From contig NZ_CP126625.1 in the NCBI RefSeq assembly GCF_030219325.1, positions 3,646,857-3,710,856 on the forward strand: 64,000 nucleotides of DNA. Direction: 5' to 3'. This stretch comes from Geothrix sp. (GTDB taxonomy: Bacteria; Acidobacteriota; Holophagae; Holophagales; Holophagaceae). Below are positions 25,450 to 33,070 of the stretch, piece by piece. The translations under genes were made by a program, and so were the position numbers. Below the pieces are notes generated by a model, which saw only the letters and a list, made by a program, of their open reading frames with translations, did not search any database and was not told where the DNA came from. The number at the start of each line of letters is the position of its first letter. Within the stretch, counting starts at the first letter, position 1.

Positions 25450-25806
25450 CTACTTGCGGGTCTGGGCGTCGTGCTTCTCGCGCTTGATGCGGCGGCTCTC
25501 GCGGTTCTGCTCGCCCTCGATCTTGGCGGCTTCCTTCTTCGTGATCTTGCCGTCGGCCTCGGCCTTGGCGATGTCCTTGTTGATCTTCCCCTCCTGGCGC
25601 TCCAGGCGGGCGGTCTCCTTGGGCGTCAGCGAGCCGTTGGCCACGCCCTTGGCGATGCGCTGCTGCTGCTTCTCGGCGCGCTTCTCGGCGCGGGCTTCGC
25701 GCTTGGGGGTGGTGGTCTGGGTGCCCGGCTGGGGCGCCTGGGCGAAGAGGGAGGCGCCCGCGACGAGGGAACCGATCAGGGCGGCGGAGAGACGGCGGAG
25801 GTTCAT
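25450..25806 (-). CDS. Small secreted charged helical protein with an internal repeat
   Basis: A 118-residue protein with a signal peptide (MNLRRLSAALIGSLVAGASL then FAQ). The mature chain is very rich in Lys, Arg, Glu and Ala. Two related helical units are visible, RIAKGVANGSLTPKETARLE and DIAKAEADGKITKKEAAKIE. Each has a short Gly-Ser/Lys-Leu/Ile-Thr turn reminiscent of an EF-hand-like or four-helix repeat. The start on the complement of 25804-25806 is preferred over an upstream in-frame ATG because the signal peptide begins there. Function unknown; it may bind metal ions or act in envelope stress. Confidence 0.7.
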   Translation of the reverse strand: MNLRRLSAALIGSLVAGASLFAQAPQPGTQTTTPKREARAEKRAEKQQQRIAKGVANGSLTPKETARLERQEGKINKDIAKAEADGKITKKEAAKIEGEQNRESRRIKREKHDAQTRK

Positions 25807-26012
25807 GGCAGATCCTTTTGGGTGGGGGGCGACGGCCCCGCTGGTGTTCATTTCACGGCCCGTGCCAAGTGGGCATCTCTTCTGACCCCAAGGCATCGGA
25901 ATTGGTTGAAGCGCCCCCGCGTGGATCCTTGCCCCATCCTCCGCCCGGCGATGTCGCAGCCTGCCTCACCACGGCCCAACACGGAGCCGGGGGAATCCCT
26001 CATCATGTCCCC

Positions 26013-26738
26013 ATGAGCCTGCCCCGCTTCTTCCTGGCGCCGCTGCCCGCCGCCGAGAACGCCCTCGTACCCCTGGACGCCGAGGCGGCCCGCCACCTCA
26101 AGGCCCTGCGCCTGAAGCCCGGCGCCGCCCTGGAGCTGGTGCTGGGCGCCCAGGCCTGGACGGCGGACCTGGCCGAGCTGGACCGGGGCCGGGCCGTGGC
26201 GCGCCTGGTGGCGCCCCTGCAGGAGGACCGGGAGCCCCCCGTGGCCCTCCAGGCCTGCCTGCCCCTGCCCGCGCAGCTGAGCCTCTTCGACGAGTGGTTG
26301 CCGCCCCTGGTGGAGCTGGGGGTCACGCTCATCCAGCCCGTGGTCTACCAGCGCAGCGAGTTCGACGCCACCAAGACCGCCGCGCGCATGGAGCGGTGGG
26401 CGCGCCTCATCCAGTCCGCCTGCGAGCAGAGCCACCGCAGCCGCCTGCCGGAGCTGCGGCCCCCCATGCCCTTCGCGGCCCTGCCGACCTGGGAGGCACC
26501 CCAGAAGTGGGTGGCCTACGAGCTGGCCACGGGCCAGGCCAATCCCCCCTGGCGGTCCGAGCCCCTGGCCTTCACCAGCGGCCCCGAGGGCGGCATCACG
26601 GACGGGGAGTTCGCGGCCCTGCGCGCCGCCGGCTGGCAGCCCGTGAGCCTGGGCCGCAGCATCCTCCGCGCGGTCACCGCCCCCGTGGCCCTGTTGGGCG
26701 CCGTGCAGTACCAGCTGGGCGGGGGCCGTCCCGCCTAG
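26013..26738 (+). CDS. rsmE: 16S rRNA (uracil-1498-N3)-methyltransferase
   Basis: A 241-residue SPOUT-class RNA methyltransferase that methylates U1498 of 16S rRNA. Seen: the N-terminal PUA-like segment starting LPRFFLAPLP and AEAARHLKALRLKPG, then the SPOUT domain with the QSACEQSHRSRLPELRPP motif and the knotted C-terminus GPEGGITDGEFAALRAAGW and LGRSILRAVTAPVALL. The ATG at 26013 gives the family's normal length. The frame is open upstream but is not coding there. Confidence 0.93.
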   Translation: MSLPRFFLAPLPAAENALVPLDAEAARHLKALRLKPGAALELVLGAQAWTADLAELDRGRAVARLVAPLQEDREPPVALQACLPLPAQLSLFDEWLPPLVELGVTLIQPVVYQRSEFDATKTAARMERWARLIQSACEQSHRSRLPELRPPMPFAALPTWEAPQKWVAYELATGQANPPWRSEPLAFTSGPEGGITDGEFAALRAAGWQPVSLGRSILRAVTAPVALLGAVQYQLGGGRPA

Positions 26739-26845
26739 GGCGCCTTCGGTGCCGGAAAAATCATGGTGGGAGGATGGCGGCCGATGACCTACCTGATCCG
26801 TCCCCGCGAAGCTGCTGTCGCCCGGGCGCCCCGGGAGGACCCGCC

Positions 26846-27343
26846 ATGAAACGCCGAACGCTGCTCTGCACCCCCTTCCTGCTGGCCGCCCCCCTGGTGG
26901 CCGGCGACTACGACGCCCTGGCCCGGACCCTCCGCCAGGCCTGGCCCCAGTGCGGCACCGTGGCCCTGGTCTGCGACACCGCCGGCAGCAAGGGGGTCAT
27001 CGAGGCCATCACCGGGGCCATGGCGGGCATGAAGGTCATCGTGATGGACGTGAAGGGCCAGCAGGACATCGGCAAGGCCGTGGCCACGCTGACCGGGCGC
27101 CACCCCGATGCGGTGGTGCTGGTGGCTGGGGACAAGGTGGCCGGGGACGGCAGCAGCGCCGCCGCCTTCCTCATCCAGCGCCTGGGCGCCGCCAAGATCC
27201 CCACCGTGGGCACCACCGAACAGGCCGTCAAGCAGGGCGCCGTCTTCGCCGTGGGGCCCGGCACCGGTGGCAAGGTCCTCGGCAACGCCAAGGCGGCCGG
27301 CGTGGCCGGCGTCAGCCTTCCGGCCGGAGCCCTTTCCAACTAA
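26846..27343 (+). CDS. Small secreted protein, first of a tandem pair, ABC_sub_bind-like half domain
   Basis: A 165-residue protein with a signal peptide (MKRRTLLCTPFLLAAPLVA) and a single Rossmann-like unit. It contains TVALVCDTAGSKGVIEAI, VIVMDVKGQQDIGKAV, HPDAVVLVAGDKVAGDG, KIPTVGTTEQAVKQGAVFAVG and GPGTGGKVLGNAK. The second half resembles one lobe of periplasmic ABC_sub_bind proteins ('iPvig.s...vk.Ga'), but only one lobe is present. The next gene encodes a close paralogue. No partner transporter is nearby. The ATG at 26846 follows CGGGAGG. Function unknown. Confidence 0.75.
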   Translation: MKRRTLLCTPFLLAAPLVAGDYDALARTLRQAWPQCGTVALVCDTAGSKGVIEAITGAMAGMKVIVMDVKGQQDIGKAVATLTGRHPDAVVLVAGDKVAGDGSSAAAFLIQRLGAAKIPTVGTTEQAVKQGAVFAVGPGTGGKVLGNAKAAGVAGVSLPAGALSN

Positions 27344-27527
27344 GGTCCGGGACAGACCACCCCCTGGAGGCTCCGGGGCGGGGGTCCCCCATCGGGAGTG
27401 GTCTGCGGATTGGGGTTGGAAAGATGCCTTTTCCACCCTGTTCGGTCAAGACCCCCCGGGAGGGGTCGATGAGTCCTCCATGTGCCCGGTCCGGCGTGTG
27501 CCCGGATGGCCCCAAGGAGATCGAACC

Positions 27528-28025
27528 ATGAAGCTTGTGACCCTTCTGTCCGCCGCCGCCCTGATGACCACCACCCTGGCCGCCGGCGAGTACGACGCCC
27601 TCGGCAAGGCCGTGCGCAGCGCCTGGCCCTCGGTCGCCACCGTGGCCGTGGTCTGCGATTCCGCCAACCACAAGGGCGCCATCGATGCCATCGCCGGCGC
27701 CATGCCCGGCATGAAGCTCATCGTGGTGGACGTGAAGGGCCAGCAGGACATGGGCAAGGCCCTCAGCACCCTGGGCAGCCGCCACCCCGATGCCGTGGTG
27801 CTCGTGGCCGGCGACAAGGTGGCCGGCGATGGCACCGGCGGCGCCGCCTTCCTCATCCAGCGCATGGCCGCCGCCAAGGTCCCCACCGTGGCCACCACCG
27901 AGGCCGCCGTCCGCCAGGGCGCCGTGCTGGGCCTGGGCGCGGGCACCGGTGGCAAGCTGCTGGCCAACGCCAAGGTGGCCGGCGTGGCGGGCGTCACCAT
28001 TCCCGCCAGCGCCAGCCAGATCTGA
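27528..28025 (+). CDS. Small secreted protein, second of a tandem pair
   Basis: A 165-residue paralogue of the preceding gene, of identical length and collinear throughout. It has a signal peptide (MKLVTLLSAAALMTTTLAAG), then YDALGKAVRSAWPSVATVAV, the DVKGQQDMGKAL segment, HPDAVVLVAGDKVAGDG and GAGTGGKLLANAKVAGVAG. Both copies begin their mature part with (G)DYDALA/GEYDALG. AAGGAGA lies 8 bases before the ATG at 27528. The two signal peptides differ more than the mature domains, which suggests selection on the domain after duplication. Function unknown. Confidence 0.75.
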   Translation: MKLVTLLSAAALMTTTLAAGEYDALGKAVRSAWPSVATVAVVCDSANHKGAIDAIAGAMPGMKLIVVDVKGQQDMGKALSTLGSRHPDAVVLVAGDKVAGDGTGGAAFLIQRMAAAKVPTVATTEAAVRQGAVLGLGAGTGGKLLANAKVAGVAGVTIPASASQI

Positions 28026-28073
28026 TCACACCACAACACACGAGGTATGCTGAAGGCTCCCCCGGGAGCCTTC

Positions 28074-29687
28074 ATGCGTTTTCTGCTGCCCATCCTGGCC
28101 GCCACCAGCCTGCTCGCCCAGACGGCCCACCCGGCGCCCAAGGTGCAGGAGGGGCCCCTGCGCGCCCACCTGGCCTTCCTGGCCGATGACCTGCTGGAGG
28201 GCCGGGGCACGGGCCAGCGCGGCGCCGAGCTCACGGTGCGCTACCTGGAGACCCAGCTGCAGAGCCTGGGCCTGCGGCCGGGGAACGGCGCATCCTACCG
28301 CCAGCCGGTGTCCCTGCTGGGCCTGAAGGCCCTGCCCGGGCGCAGCACGCTGAGCTTCCTGGGTGGCGGCGCCTGCGCCACGCCGACCTTCGGCAGCGAG
28401 ATCGTCTTCGGTTCCGGCGTGGCCCAGGCCGAGCAGACCTTCGACGCGCCCGTGGTGTTCGCGGGCTTCGGCATCGACGCGCCCGAGTGGCGCTGGGACG
28501 ACTACAAGGGCCTGGACCTGCGGGGCAAGGTGCTGCTCATGCTGGTGAACGAGCCCGCCCCCACCGCCGAGGAGCCGGGCCTCTTCGATGGCGCCAACCT
28601 GAGCGCCTACGGTCGCTGGACGAAGAAGTTCGAGATGGCCGCGCAGCACGGCGCCCTGGGCGTCCTGCTGGTCCACACCCCGGCTTCGGCCACCTACGGC
28701 TGGACCGTGGTGCGGCCCAGCTGGGAGGCGGAGCGCTTCTCCCTCGCCCAGGGCCCCCGCGGCACCGGGCTGCAGGGCTGGGTCACGGAGGAGGTGGCGA
28801 AGGCCCTGGCGAAGCAGGGCGGCCAGGACCTGGACGCCCTGCGGGCCCAGGCCCAGCGCCGCGACTTCCGGCCCCTGGCCCTGGACCTGCGCCTGCAGGG
28901 CACGCTGCGCAGCGAGGTCCGCACCGTGGCGCAGTTCAACGTGGCGGGCGTGGTGCCGGGCACCGATCCCGTCCTGAAAGAGGAACTGGTGGTCTACAGC
29001 GCCCACTGGGACCACCTGGGCAAGGGCCCGGGCCTGGCCGTGGACACCCACGCGCCCGCCGTGCCCGGCCACGAAGCCGACACCATCTACAACGGGGCCA
29101 TCGACAACGCCTCGGGCTGCGCGGCCCTGCTGGCCATGGCCCAGGCGGCCCGCCACGCCCCCGCCAAGCGCAGCCAGATGTTCCTGTTCGTGTGCGCCGA
29201 GGAGCAGGGCCTGCTGGGCTCCCGGGCCTACGCCGAGGCGCCCCTCTGGCCCCTGGCGAAGACCGCCGCGGATCTCAACCTGGACAGCCTCAACTTCGTG
29301 GCCCCCACCCGGGATATCGGCCTGCCCTTCCGCGAGCGCAGCACCCTGGGCGAGGTGGCCGAGGCCGTGGCCAGGGCCTCGAACCTGACGGTGGCCCCCA
29401 CCCATCCCGACACCGGCGGGGGCTACTTCCGCTCGGACCACTACAGCTTCGTGCAGGCCGGCGTGCCCGCCCTTTCCGTGGGCGGCGGCCGCGACTTCCT
29501 GGGCGCCGACCCGGCCGCCCTCAAGGCCAAGGCTTCCGCCTACGGCAAGCGCTACCACCAGGTCACGGACGAGTACGACCCCGCCTGGGACCTGCGCGGC
29601 ATGGTGCAGCAGGCCCAGTTCACCTTCGACCTCGGCCAGGCCGTGGCCAACGCCCCCACCAGGCCCACCTTCAAGACCGTCAAATAG
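28074..29687 (+). CDS. M28-family zinc aminopeptidase, exported
   Basis: A 537-residue secreted peptidase. After a signal peptide (MRFLLPILAATSLLAQ) comes an N-terminal region, a PA (protease-associated) domain insert (about 120-260), then the M28 catalytic domain with all expected di-zinc ligands: His in YSAHWDHLG, Asp in IYNGAIDNASGCA, the Glu pair in FVCAEEQGLLGS, Asp in ADLNLDSLNF and His in FRSDHYSF. ATG at 28074 with upstream GGGAG is chosen; an ATG at 28047 would add nine residues before the signal. It likely trims peptides in the periplasm or outside the cell. Confidence 0.92.
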   Translation: MRFLLPILAATSLLAQTAHPAPKVQEGPLRAHLAFLADDLLEGRGTGQRGAELTVRYLETQLQSLGLRPGNGASYRQPVSLLGLKALPGRSTLSFLGGGACATPTFGSEIVFGSGVAQAEQTFDAPVVFAGFGIDAPEWRWDDYKGLDLRGKVLLMLVNEPAPTAEEPGLFDGANLSAYGRWTKKFEMAAQHGALGVLLVHTPASATYGWTVVRPSWEAERFSLAQGPRGTGLQGWVTEEVAKALAKQGGQDLDALRAQAQRRDFRPLALDLRLQGTLRSEVRTVAQFNVAGVVPGTDPVLKEELVVYSAHWDHLGKGPGLAVDTHAPAVPGHEADTIYNGAIDNASGCAALLAMAQAARHAPAKRSQMFLFVCAEEQGLLGSRAYAEAPLWPLAKTAADLNLDSLNFVAPTRDIGLPFRERSTLGEVAEAVARASNLTVAPTHPDTGGGYFRSDHYSFVQAGVPALSVGGGRDFLGADPAALKAKASAYGKRYHQVTDEYDPAWDLRGMVQQAQFTFDLGQAVANAPTRPTFKTVK

Positions 29688-29812
29688 GGCCGTGGCGCTG
29701 GTCACAGGGCCGAACAAGCGCCAGCCACGGGCTGGTAGGCTGGGCGCGCGTGATCCCGAATCCCGCTCCCGACCGCGCGCCCAGTCGGGGAACCATTTCC
29801 AATCAACCCTCT

Positions 29813-29867
29813 CCCAACTTAGACGACAAATCCCCTCCCGAACCCTGTCGTCTAATACTAGTTAGGC
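29813..29867 (+). repeat. attC-like element at the left border of the cassette-like island
   Basis: A perfect 10-bp inverted repeat TTAGACGACA (29819-29828) / TGTCGTCTAA (29846-29855) with a 17-base loop. It is preceded by CCCAAC and followed after 5 bases by GTTAGGC (29861-29867), an exact integron core-site (GTTRRRY) sequence. The next gene starts 18 bases later, the usual spacing for a gene cassette. Confidence 0.6.
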
Positions 29868-29885
29868 ATCCCTACTGAGGCAAAA

Positions 29886-30305
29886 ATGACCAACGATGTT
29901 CAGCATTTGAAGCTTTTGACGATTTTCCATTATGTAATGGCAGGGCTCACTTGCCTACTTTCATCGTTTTTCTTGTTTCACGCCTTTATCGGTTGGTCGG
30001 TGATGCACGGAACCGGACCATTCCGTGAAGCCGCCAAAAGCGCCCCTCCACCCGGTTTTGGAATCATGTTTTTCGCCGTCGGAGTACTTGCCGTTTGTCT
30101 CGGCTGGCTGTTCGGAGCCTCAATTGCATATGCTGGCTATTCGATCGCGAAACGGAAGCATTACCTTTTCTGCCTCATAATCGCCGGATTGATGTGCGGG
30201 TTGTGCAACCCAATCGGAACGGTCCTCGGGGTCTGCACATTCGTCATTCTGCTCCGGCCCTCCGTAAAGGAAATATTCCAACAAGACACTGTACCCACGG
30301 AATGA
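29886..30305 (+). CDS. Small four-helix membrane protein, lower GC than its surroundings
   Basis: A 139-residue protein with about three to four hydrophobic segments (about 10-32, 58-85, 91-122), a conserved-looking HYVMAGLTCL start and a GLCNPIGTVLGVCTFVIL segment near the end. It resembles small unnamed membrane proteins commonly seen in integron cassettes. Its G+C content and codon choice (more A/T in third positions) differ clearly from the chromosome on either side, a sign of foreign origin. It starts 18 bp after a core-site-like GTTAGGC. Function unknown. Confidence 0.75.
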   Translation: MTNDVQHLKLLTIFHYVMAGLTCLLSSFFLFHAFIGWSVMHGTGPFREAAKSAPPPGFGIMFFAVGVLAVCLGWLFGASIAYAGYSIAKRKHYLFCLIIAGLMCGLCNPIGTVLGVCTFVILLRPSVKEIFQQDTVPTE

Positions 30306-30326
30306 AACTATCGTCGGTGCCTGGCT

Positions 30327-30435
30327 GCCTAACCCTCCGCTCAAGTCGGACCCCGCCTGCATTGCCTTCCGCTCTCTGCCACCTTCTTAATTCCTCGGCT
30401 TCGCTCGCTGGCTCGGTGCGGGTGCGACCACGGAG
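30327..30435 (+). repeat. attC-like element
   Basis: Starts with GCCTAAC (inverse core, 30327-30333) and CCTCCGCTCAAGTCGGACC. CTCCG and GTCGGACC can pair imperfectly with GGTGCGACCACGGAG near 30418-30434. Its first ~45 bases closely match the element at 32993. A good GTTRRRY right core is not seen, so it may be degenerate. Confidence 0.5.
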
Positions 30436-30457
30436 CTTCCTCCCCTAGGGGCCCGAT

Positions 30458-31093
30458 ATGAGCGCGATGAGCTTTGGCGTCCTGGTCTTCAATCAAGTTG
30501 AGGAGCTCGACTTCGTGGGCCCCTGGGAAATGCTCCGGATGTGGAGCAAGCTTGCCGACGGTCCCGACACCTGCCTCATCGTGAGCCAGTCTCTCGATGC
30601 GGTCGTTTGTGCGAAGGGGCTGTCCATCAACCCCCACACCTCCTTCGCCGACTGCCCAGCGCTCGACTACTTGCTCATCCCCGGGGGTCAAGGCACGCGG
30701 CACGAGGTGAACAACCCCGTGCTCATTGATTTCGTCGCGACTCAAGCAAAGAGCTGCAAGGCCGTGCTGTCCGTCTGCACGGGCTCGTTCCTGCTGCACG
30801 CGGCCGGTCTGCTATCCGGCAAGACGGCCACCACTCACTGGGGTTCGCTGGACCGCCTGCGGGCACTCGGAGACGTCTCGGTCGTGGAGCAGCGGTACGT
30901 CCAAGACGGCAGCGTTTGGTCGTCCGCAGGCGTGTCGGCGGGCACGGATCTCATGCTTGCCTTTATTGCGAGCGTCGCCGGGGAAGAGGCCGCCGGTAAA
31001 GTCCAGTCTGGCGCAGAATACTATCCATCCTCAGTTCGGTACGGCGGCTTTGAAAACCAGGCTCACGCACCCGCATACCTCCGCGGCACCTGA
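30458..31093 (+). CDS. DJ-1/PfpI-family protein (isonitrile hydratase-like)
   Basis: A 211-residue cytosolic protein of the class I glutamine-amidotransferase-like superfamily. Seen: the opening FGVLVFNQVEELDFVGPWE, LLIPGGQGTRHE and the nucleophile-elbow Cys in VLSVCTGSFLLHAAGLL, followed by ATTHWGSLDRLRAL and SAGVSAGTDLML. This combination is typical of the InhA/isonitrile hydratase and AraC-associated branch, but no DNA-binding domain is attached. It lies in the cassette-like island. Its stop codon sits inside the next attC-like element. Confidence 0.85.
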   Translation: MSAMSFGVLVFNQVEELDFVGPWEMLRMWSKLADGPDTCLIVSQSLDAVVCAKGLSINPHTSFADCPALDYLLIPGGQGTRHEVNNPVLIDFVATQAKSCKAVLSVCTGSFLLHAAGLLSGKTATTHWGSLDRLRALGDVSVVEQRYVQDGSVWSSAGVSAGTDLMLAFIASVAGEEAAGKVQSGAEYYPSSVRYGGFENQAHAPAYLRGT

Positions 31094-31138
31094 CCCGCCG
31101 CTCAGGCCGGGCCCCAGCCGGCTCATTCTGCGCTGGGC
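31088..31138 (+). repeat. attC-like element
   Basis: ACCTGAC (31088-31094), then CCGCTCAGGCCGG, CCAGCCGGCTCATTCTGCG and GCTGGGC (31132-31138). The arms GCC[GG] and CCGGCTCATT resemble the paired L boxes of a short integron attC, with a right core one base off GTTGGGC. It overlaps the stop codon of the DJ-1/PfpI gene. Confidence 0.55.
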
Positions 31139-31201
31139 AGACGGCACACACCCCTTGATGTCGAGACCTTGGTGTTGGCACCCCAGATCACGGAGGCTCC
31201 C

Positions 31202-31789
31202 ATGAGACAGCTCAAGATCATCGAACACATCTCGCTGGACGGCGTGATCCAGCATTCGGCCGATGGTGGTGATTTCCCCTACAGCGACTGGACCGCGCCC
31301 TATCGGACCCCCGCTGGCCGGGAAGCCGTCACGGCCGCCCATGGCGAGCGCTTCGATCTGCTGCTGGGCCGTCGCACCTACGACATCTGGTCGGGCTTCT
31401 GGCCGAAGGCGCCGAGCAGTCCGATCGGGGACCGCCTCAATGCGGCCACGAAGTACATCGCGACCCACCGTCCGGAAAGCCTTGACTGGGGCCCCTTCGA
31501 GGGCCTTGGACCGGACCTCGTCGAGGACATTCGCCGCATCAAGTCGCAGGAGGGCCCGGGCCTCATCCTCTCGGGCAGCTCCACGCTGACCTCGACGGTG
31601 CTCGAACATGGCCTGGCGGATGAGGTTGTGCTGATCGTCTCGCCGGTGCTGTTGGGCACGGGGAAGCGCTTCTTCGCGGAGGGAACCCCGGCCCGCTCCT
31701 TCGAGCTCGTCAGCACGCACGCCACGCCGTCTGGCGTCATCCTCAATGCGTACAAGGTCGTCGGGCCTTTGAAGACCGGAACGCCGTAG
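31202..31789 (+). CDS. Dihydrofolate-reductase-family protein (RibD C-terminal domain)
   Basis: A 195-residue cytosolic NADPH-dependent reductase of the DHFR/RibD_C fold. Seen: the opening LKIIEHISLDGVIQ, the GRRTYDIWSGFWP motif, KYIATHRP, GLILSGSSTLTSTVLEHGL and DEVVLIVSPVLLGTGKRFF. Members of this group are frequent in integron cassettes and act on unknown substrates; trimethoprim resistance should not be assumed. ATG at 31202 is chosen because GGAGG lies 5 bases upstream; an in-frame ATG at 31169 is less likely. Confidence 0.85.
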   Translation: MRQLKIIEHISLDGVIQHSADGGDFPYSDWTAPYRTPAGREAVTAAHGERFDLLLGRRTYDIWSGFWPKAPSSPIGDRLNAATKYIATHRPESLDWGPFEGLGPDLVEDIRRIKSQEGPGLILSGSSTLTSTVLEHGLADEVVLIVSPVLLGTGKRFFAEGTPARSFELVSTHATPSGVILNAYKVVGPLKTGTP

Positions 31790-31814
31790 CCTGGCAGGCA
31801 TGAAAGATGTGCCT

Positions 31815-31874
31815 GCCCATCGTTGCACTCGGAGCTGCCGCAGGCAGCAGCGCCGGTGAGCGCCTTCGTTAGCC
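31815..31874 (+). repeat. attC-like element with GTTAGCC core
   Basis: A hairpin GCTGCC/GGCAGC (31834-31848) is nested inside outer arms GCACTCGG and CCGGTGAGCGC. GTTAGCC (31868-31874) follows, matching the integron right core GTTRRRY except one base. The next gene starts 23 bases later. The left core (GCCCATC) is degenerate. Confidence 0.55.
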
Positions 31875-31897
31875 CCCATTCATAGGACGCCCGGACC

Positions 31898-32257
31898 ATG
31901 AAACCCAAAGAAGTGGTTGCCGCGTGGGTCGATGCCTTCAACAGGGCTGATGCGGCAGCCTTGGCCTCCTTCTACTCGGAAACCGCCATCAACCACCAAG
32001 TCGCCGAACGGCCCGTTCAGGGCCGTCCCGAAATCTACCAAATGTTCACCGCCGGGTTTGCCACTGCGAAGATGGTTTGCATCGTAGAGGCCATCTTCGA
32101 GGACGGTGAATGGGCCATCCTCGAATGGCGAGACCCGCTCGGCCTCCGGGGTTGTGGGTTCTTTCATGTTGTTGGTGGCCTGATCGTGTTCCAGCGTGGC
32201 TACTGGGACAAATTGAGCTTCCTGCGCCAACGCGGCCTTCCCATTCCAACCCATTGA
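31898..32257 (+). CDS. SnoaL-like / NTF2-like protein
   Basis: A 119-residue alpha+beta cone protein. Seen: VVAAWVDAFNRADAAALASFYSETAINHQVAERPVQGR in overlapping segments, typical of SnoaL-like proteins, and GLIVFQRGYWDKLSFLRQ at the end. These small domains bind hydrophobic ligands or act as isomerases or cyclases; no specific activity can be assigned. It begins 23 bp after a GTTAGCC core-like site inside the cassette-like island. Confidence 0.85.
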   Translation: MKPKEVVAAWVDAFNRADAAALASFYSETAINHQVAERPVQGRPEIYQMFTAGFATAKMVCIVEAIFEDGEWAILEWRDPLGLRGCGFFHVVGGLIVFQRGYWDKLSFLRQRGLPIPTH

Positions 32258-32387
32258 ACATTCCCGTCATCATGCTCATGCGGGCTGGCCCTTGGCTCAA
32301 TTCGGACGCCGCCGGCATCACCCTCCTGCAGCAGAGCCGCAGCCAGCAGAAGCATTCCACTCCCCACCACCGCGCACCGGAGGTCCC

Positions 32388-32774
32388 ATGAAACGAGTCA
32401 CTGGCATCGGCGGCATCTTCTTCAAGGCCAAGGACGCCCCATCCCTGCGGGCCTGGTACAAGCGGCACCTGGGCATCGATGTCCAGGCCTGGGGCGGAGC
32501 CGCCTTCGACTGGACTGACGCCGAGGGCAAGCCGGTGGCAGGCACCACGGCCTGGATGATCGATCCGCAGGAAAGCGACCACTTCGCCCCGAGCCCCGCT
32601 CCCTTCATGGTCAACTACCGCGTGGAAGACCTCCACGCCCTGGTCAAGGCCTTGATAGAGGAGGGCTGCCACGTGCTCGAAAACACGGACGATTCCGAGT
32701 ATGGCAAGTTCGCCTGGGTCATCGATCCCGAGGGAAACAAGATCGAGCTGTGGCAGCCGCCTCAGGGCCAATGA
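32388..32774 (+). CDS. VOC-family (glyoxalase/bleomycin-resistance-like) protein
   Basis: A 128-residue vicinal-oxygen-chelate fold protein. Seen: GGIFFKAKDAPSLRAWYKRHLGID, the middle AFDWTDAEGK strand, and the C-terminal metal-ligand region DPEGNKIELWQP with Glu. Substrates of this group range from methylglyoxal adducts to antibiotics and cannot be read here. ATG at 32388 follows GGAGGTCCC. Its stop overlaps the start of the next gene (ATGA), which is unusual for separate cassettes and suggests the two travel together. Confidence 0.87.
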   Translation: MKRVTGIGGIFFKAKDAPSLRAWYKRHLGIDVQAWGGAAFDWTDAEGKPVAGTTAWMIDPQESDHFAPSPAPFMVNYRVEDLHALVKALIEEGCHVLENTDDSEYGKFAWVIDPEGNKIELWQPPQGQ

Positions 32775-32998
32775 GCGGGCCCGTCCTGGAATCCGTCATC
32801 ACCTGTCCTGGGTGCGGCCACTCCAGGCCCGAGACCATGCCGACCGAAACCTGCCGGTGGTTCTATCAATGCACCCATTGCGCCGTCATGCTTCGTCCAA
32901 AACCAGGGGACTGCTGCGTGTTCTGTTCCTACGGATCGGTCCCATGCCCTCCCATCCAGGCCCGTGGAACCTCAGGGGACGCCTGTTGCGGGGCCTGA
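32771..32998 (+). CDS. GDCCVxC-motif small cysteine-rich protein
   Basis: A 75-residue protein with paired CxxC motifs (TCPGCGH and QCTHC) and the signature GDCCVFCSYGSVPCPP. This matches the GDCCVxC-domain family, some of whose members carry selenocysteine; here the positions are Cys codons. Zinc or redox chemistry is likely, and the function is not established. It overlaps the VOC gene by 4 bp, and its stop lies within the following attC-like element. An earlier in-frame ATG at 32750 would extend into the VOC gene and is rejected. Confidence 0.8.
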   Translation: MSGPVLESVITCPGCGHSRPETMPTETCRWFYQCTHCAVMLRPKPGDCCVFCSYGSVPCPPIQARGTSGDACCGA

Positions 32999-33070
32999 CC
33001 CTCCGCTCAGCCCGGACCCCGCCCCCCTGCCTTCCGCACCCTCTCCTCTTCGCGCGTCCTGAGCTTCGCT
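32993..33070 (+). repeat. attC-like element at the right side of the island
   Basis: GCCTGAC followed by CCTCCGCTCAGCCCGGACC and, later, CTGCCTTCCGC and TCCTGAGCTTCGCT. The same ordered segments occur at 30327 onward. No right core was found. It overlaps the stop codon of the GDCCVxC gene. Confidence 0.5.

Noticed and set aside
31202-31789. Trimethoprim-resistant dihydrofolate reductase
   Set aside because: The protein belongs to the RibD_C-type DHFR-like group, and its sequence does not match the Dfr resistance enzymes.
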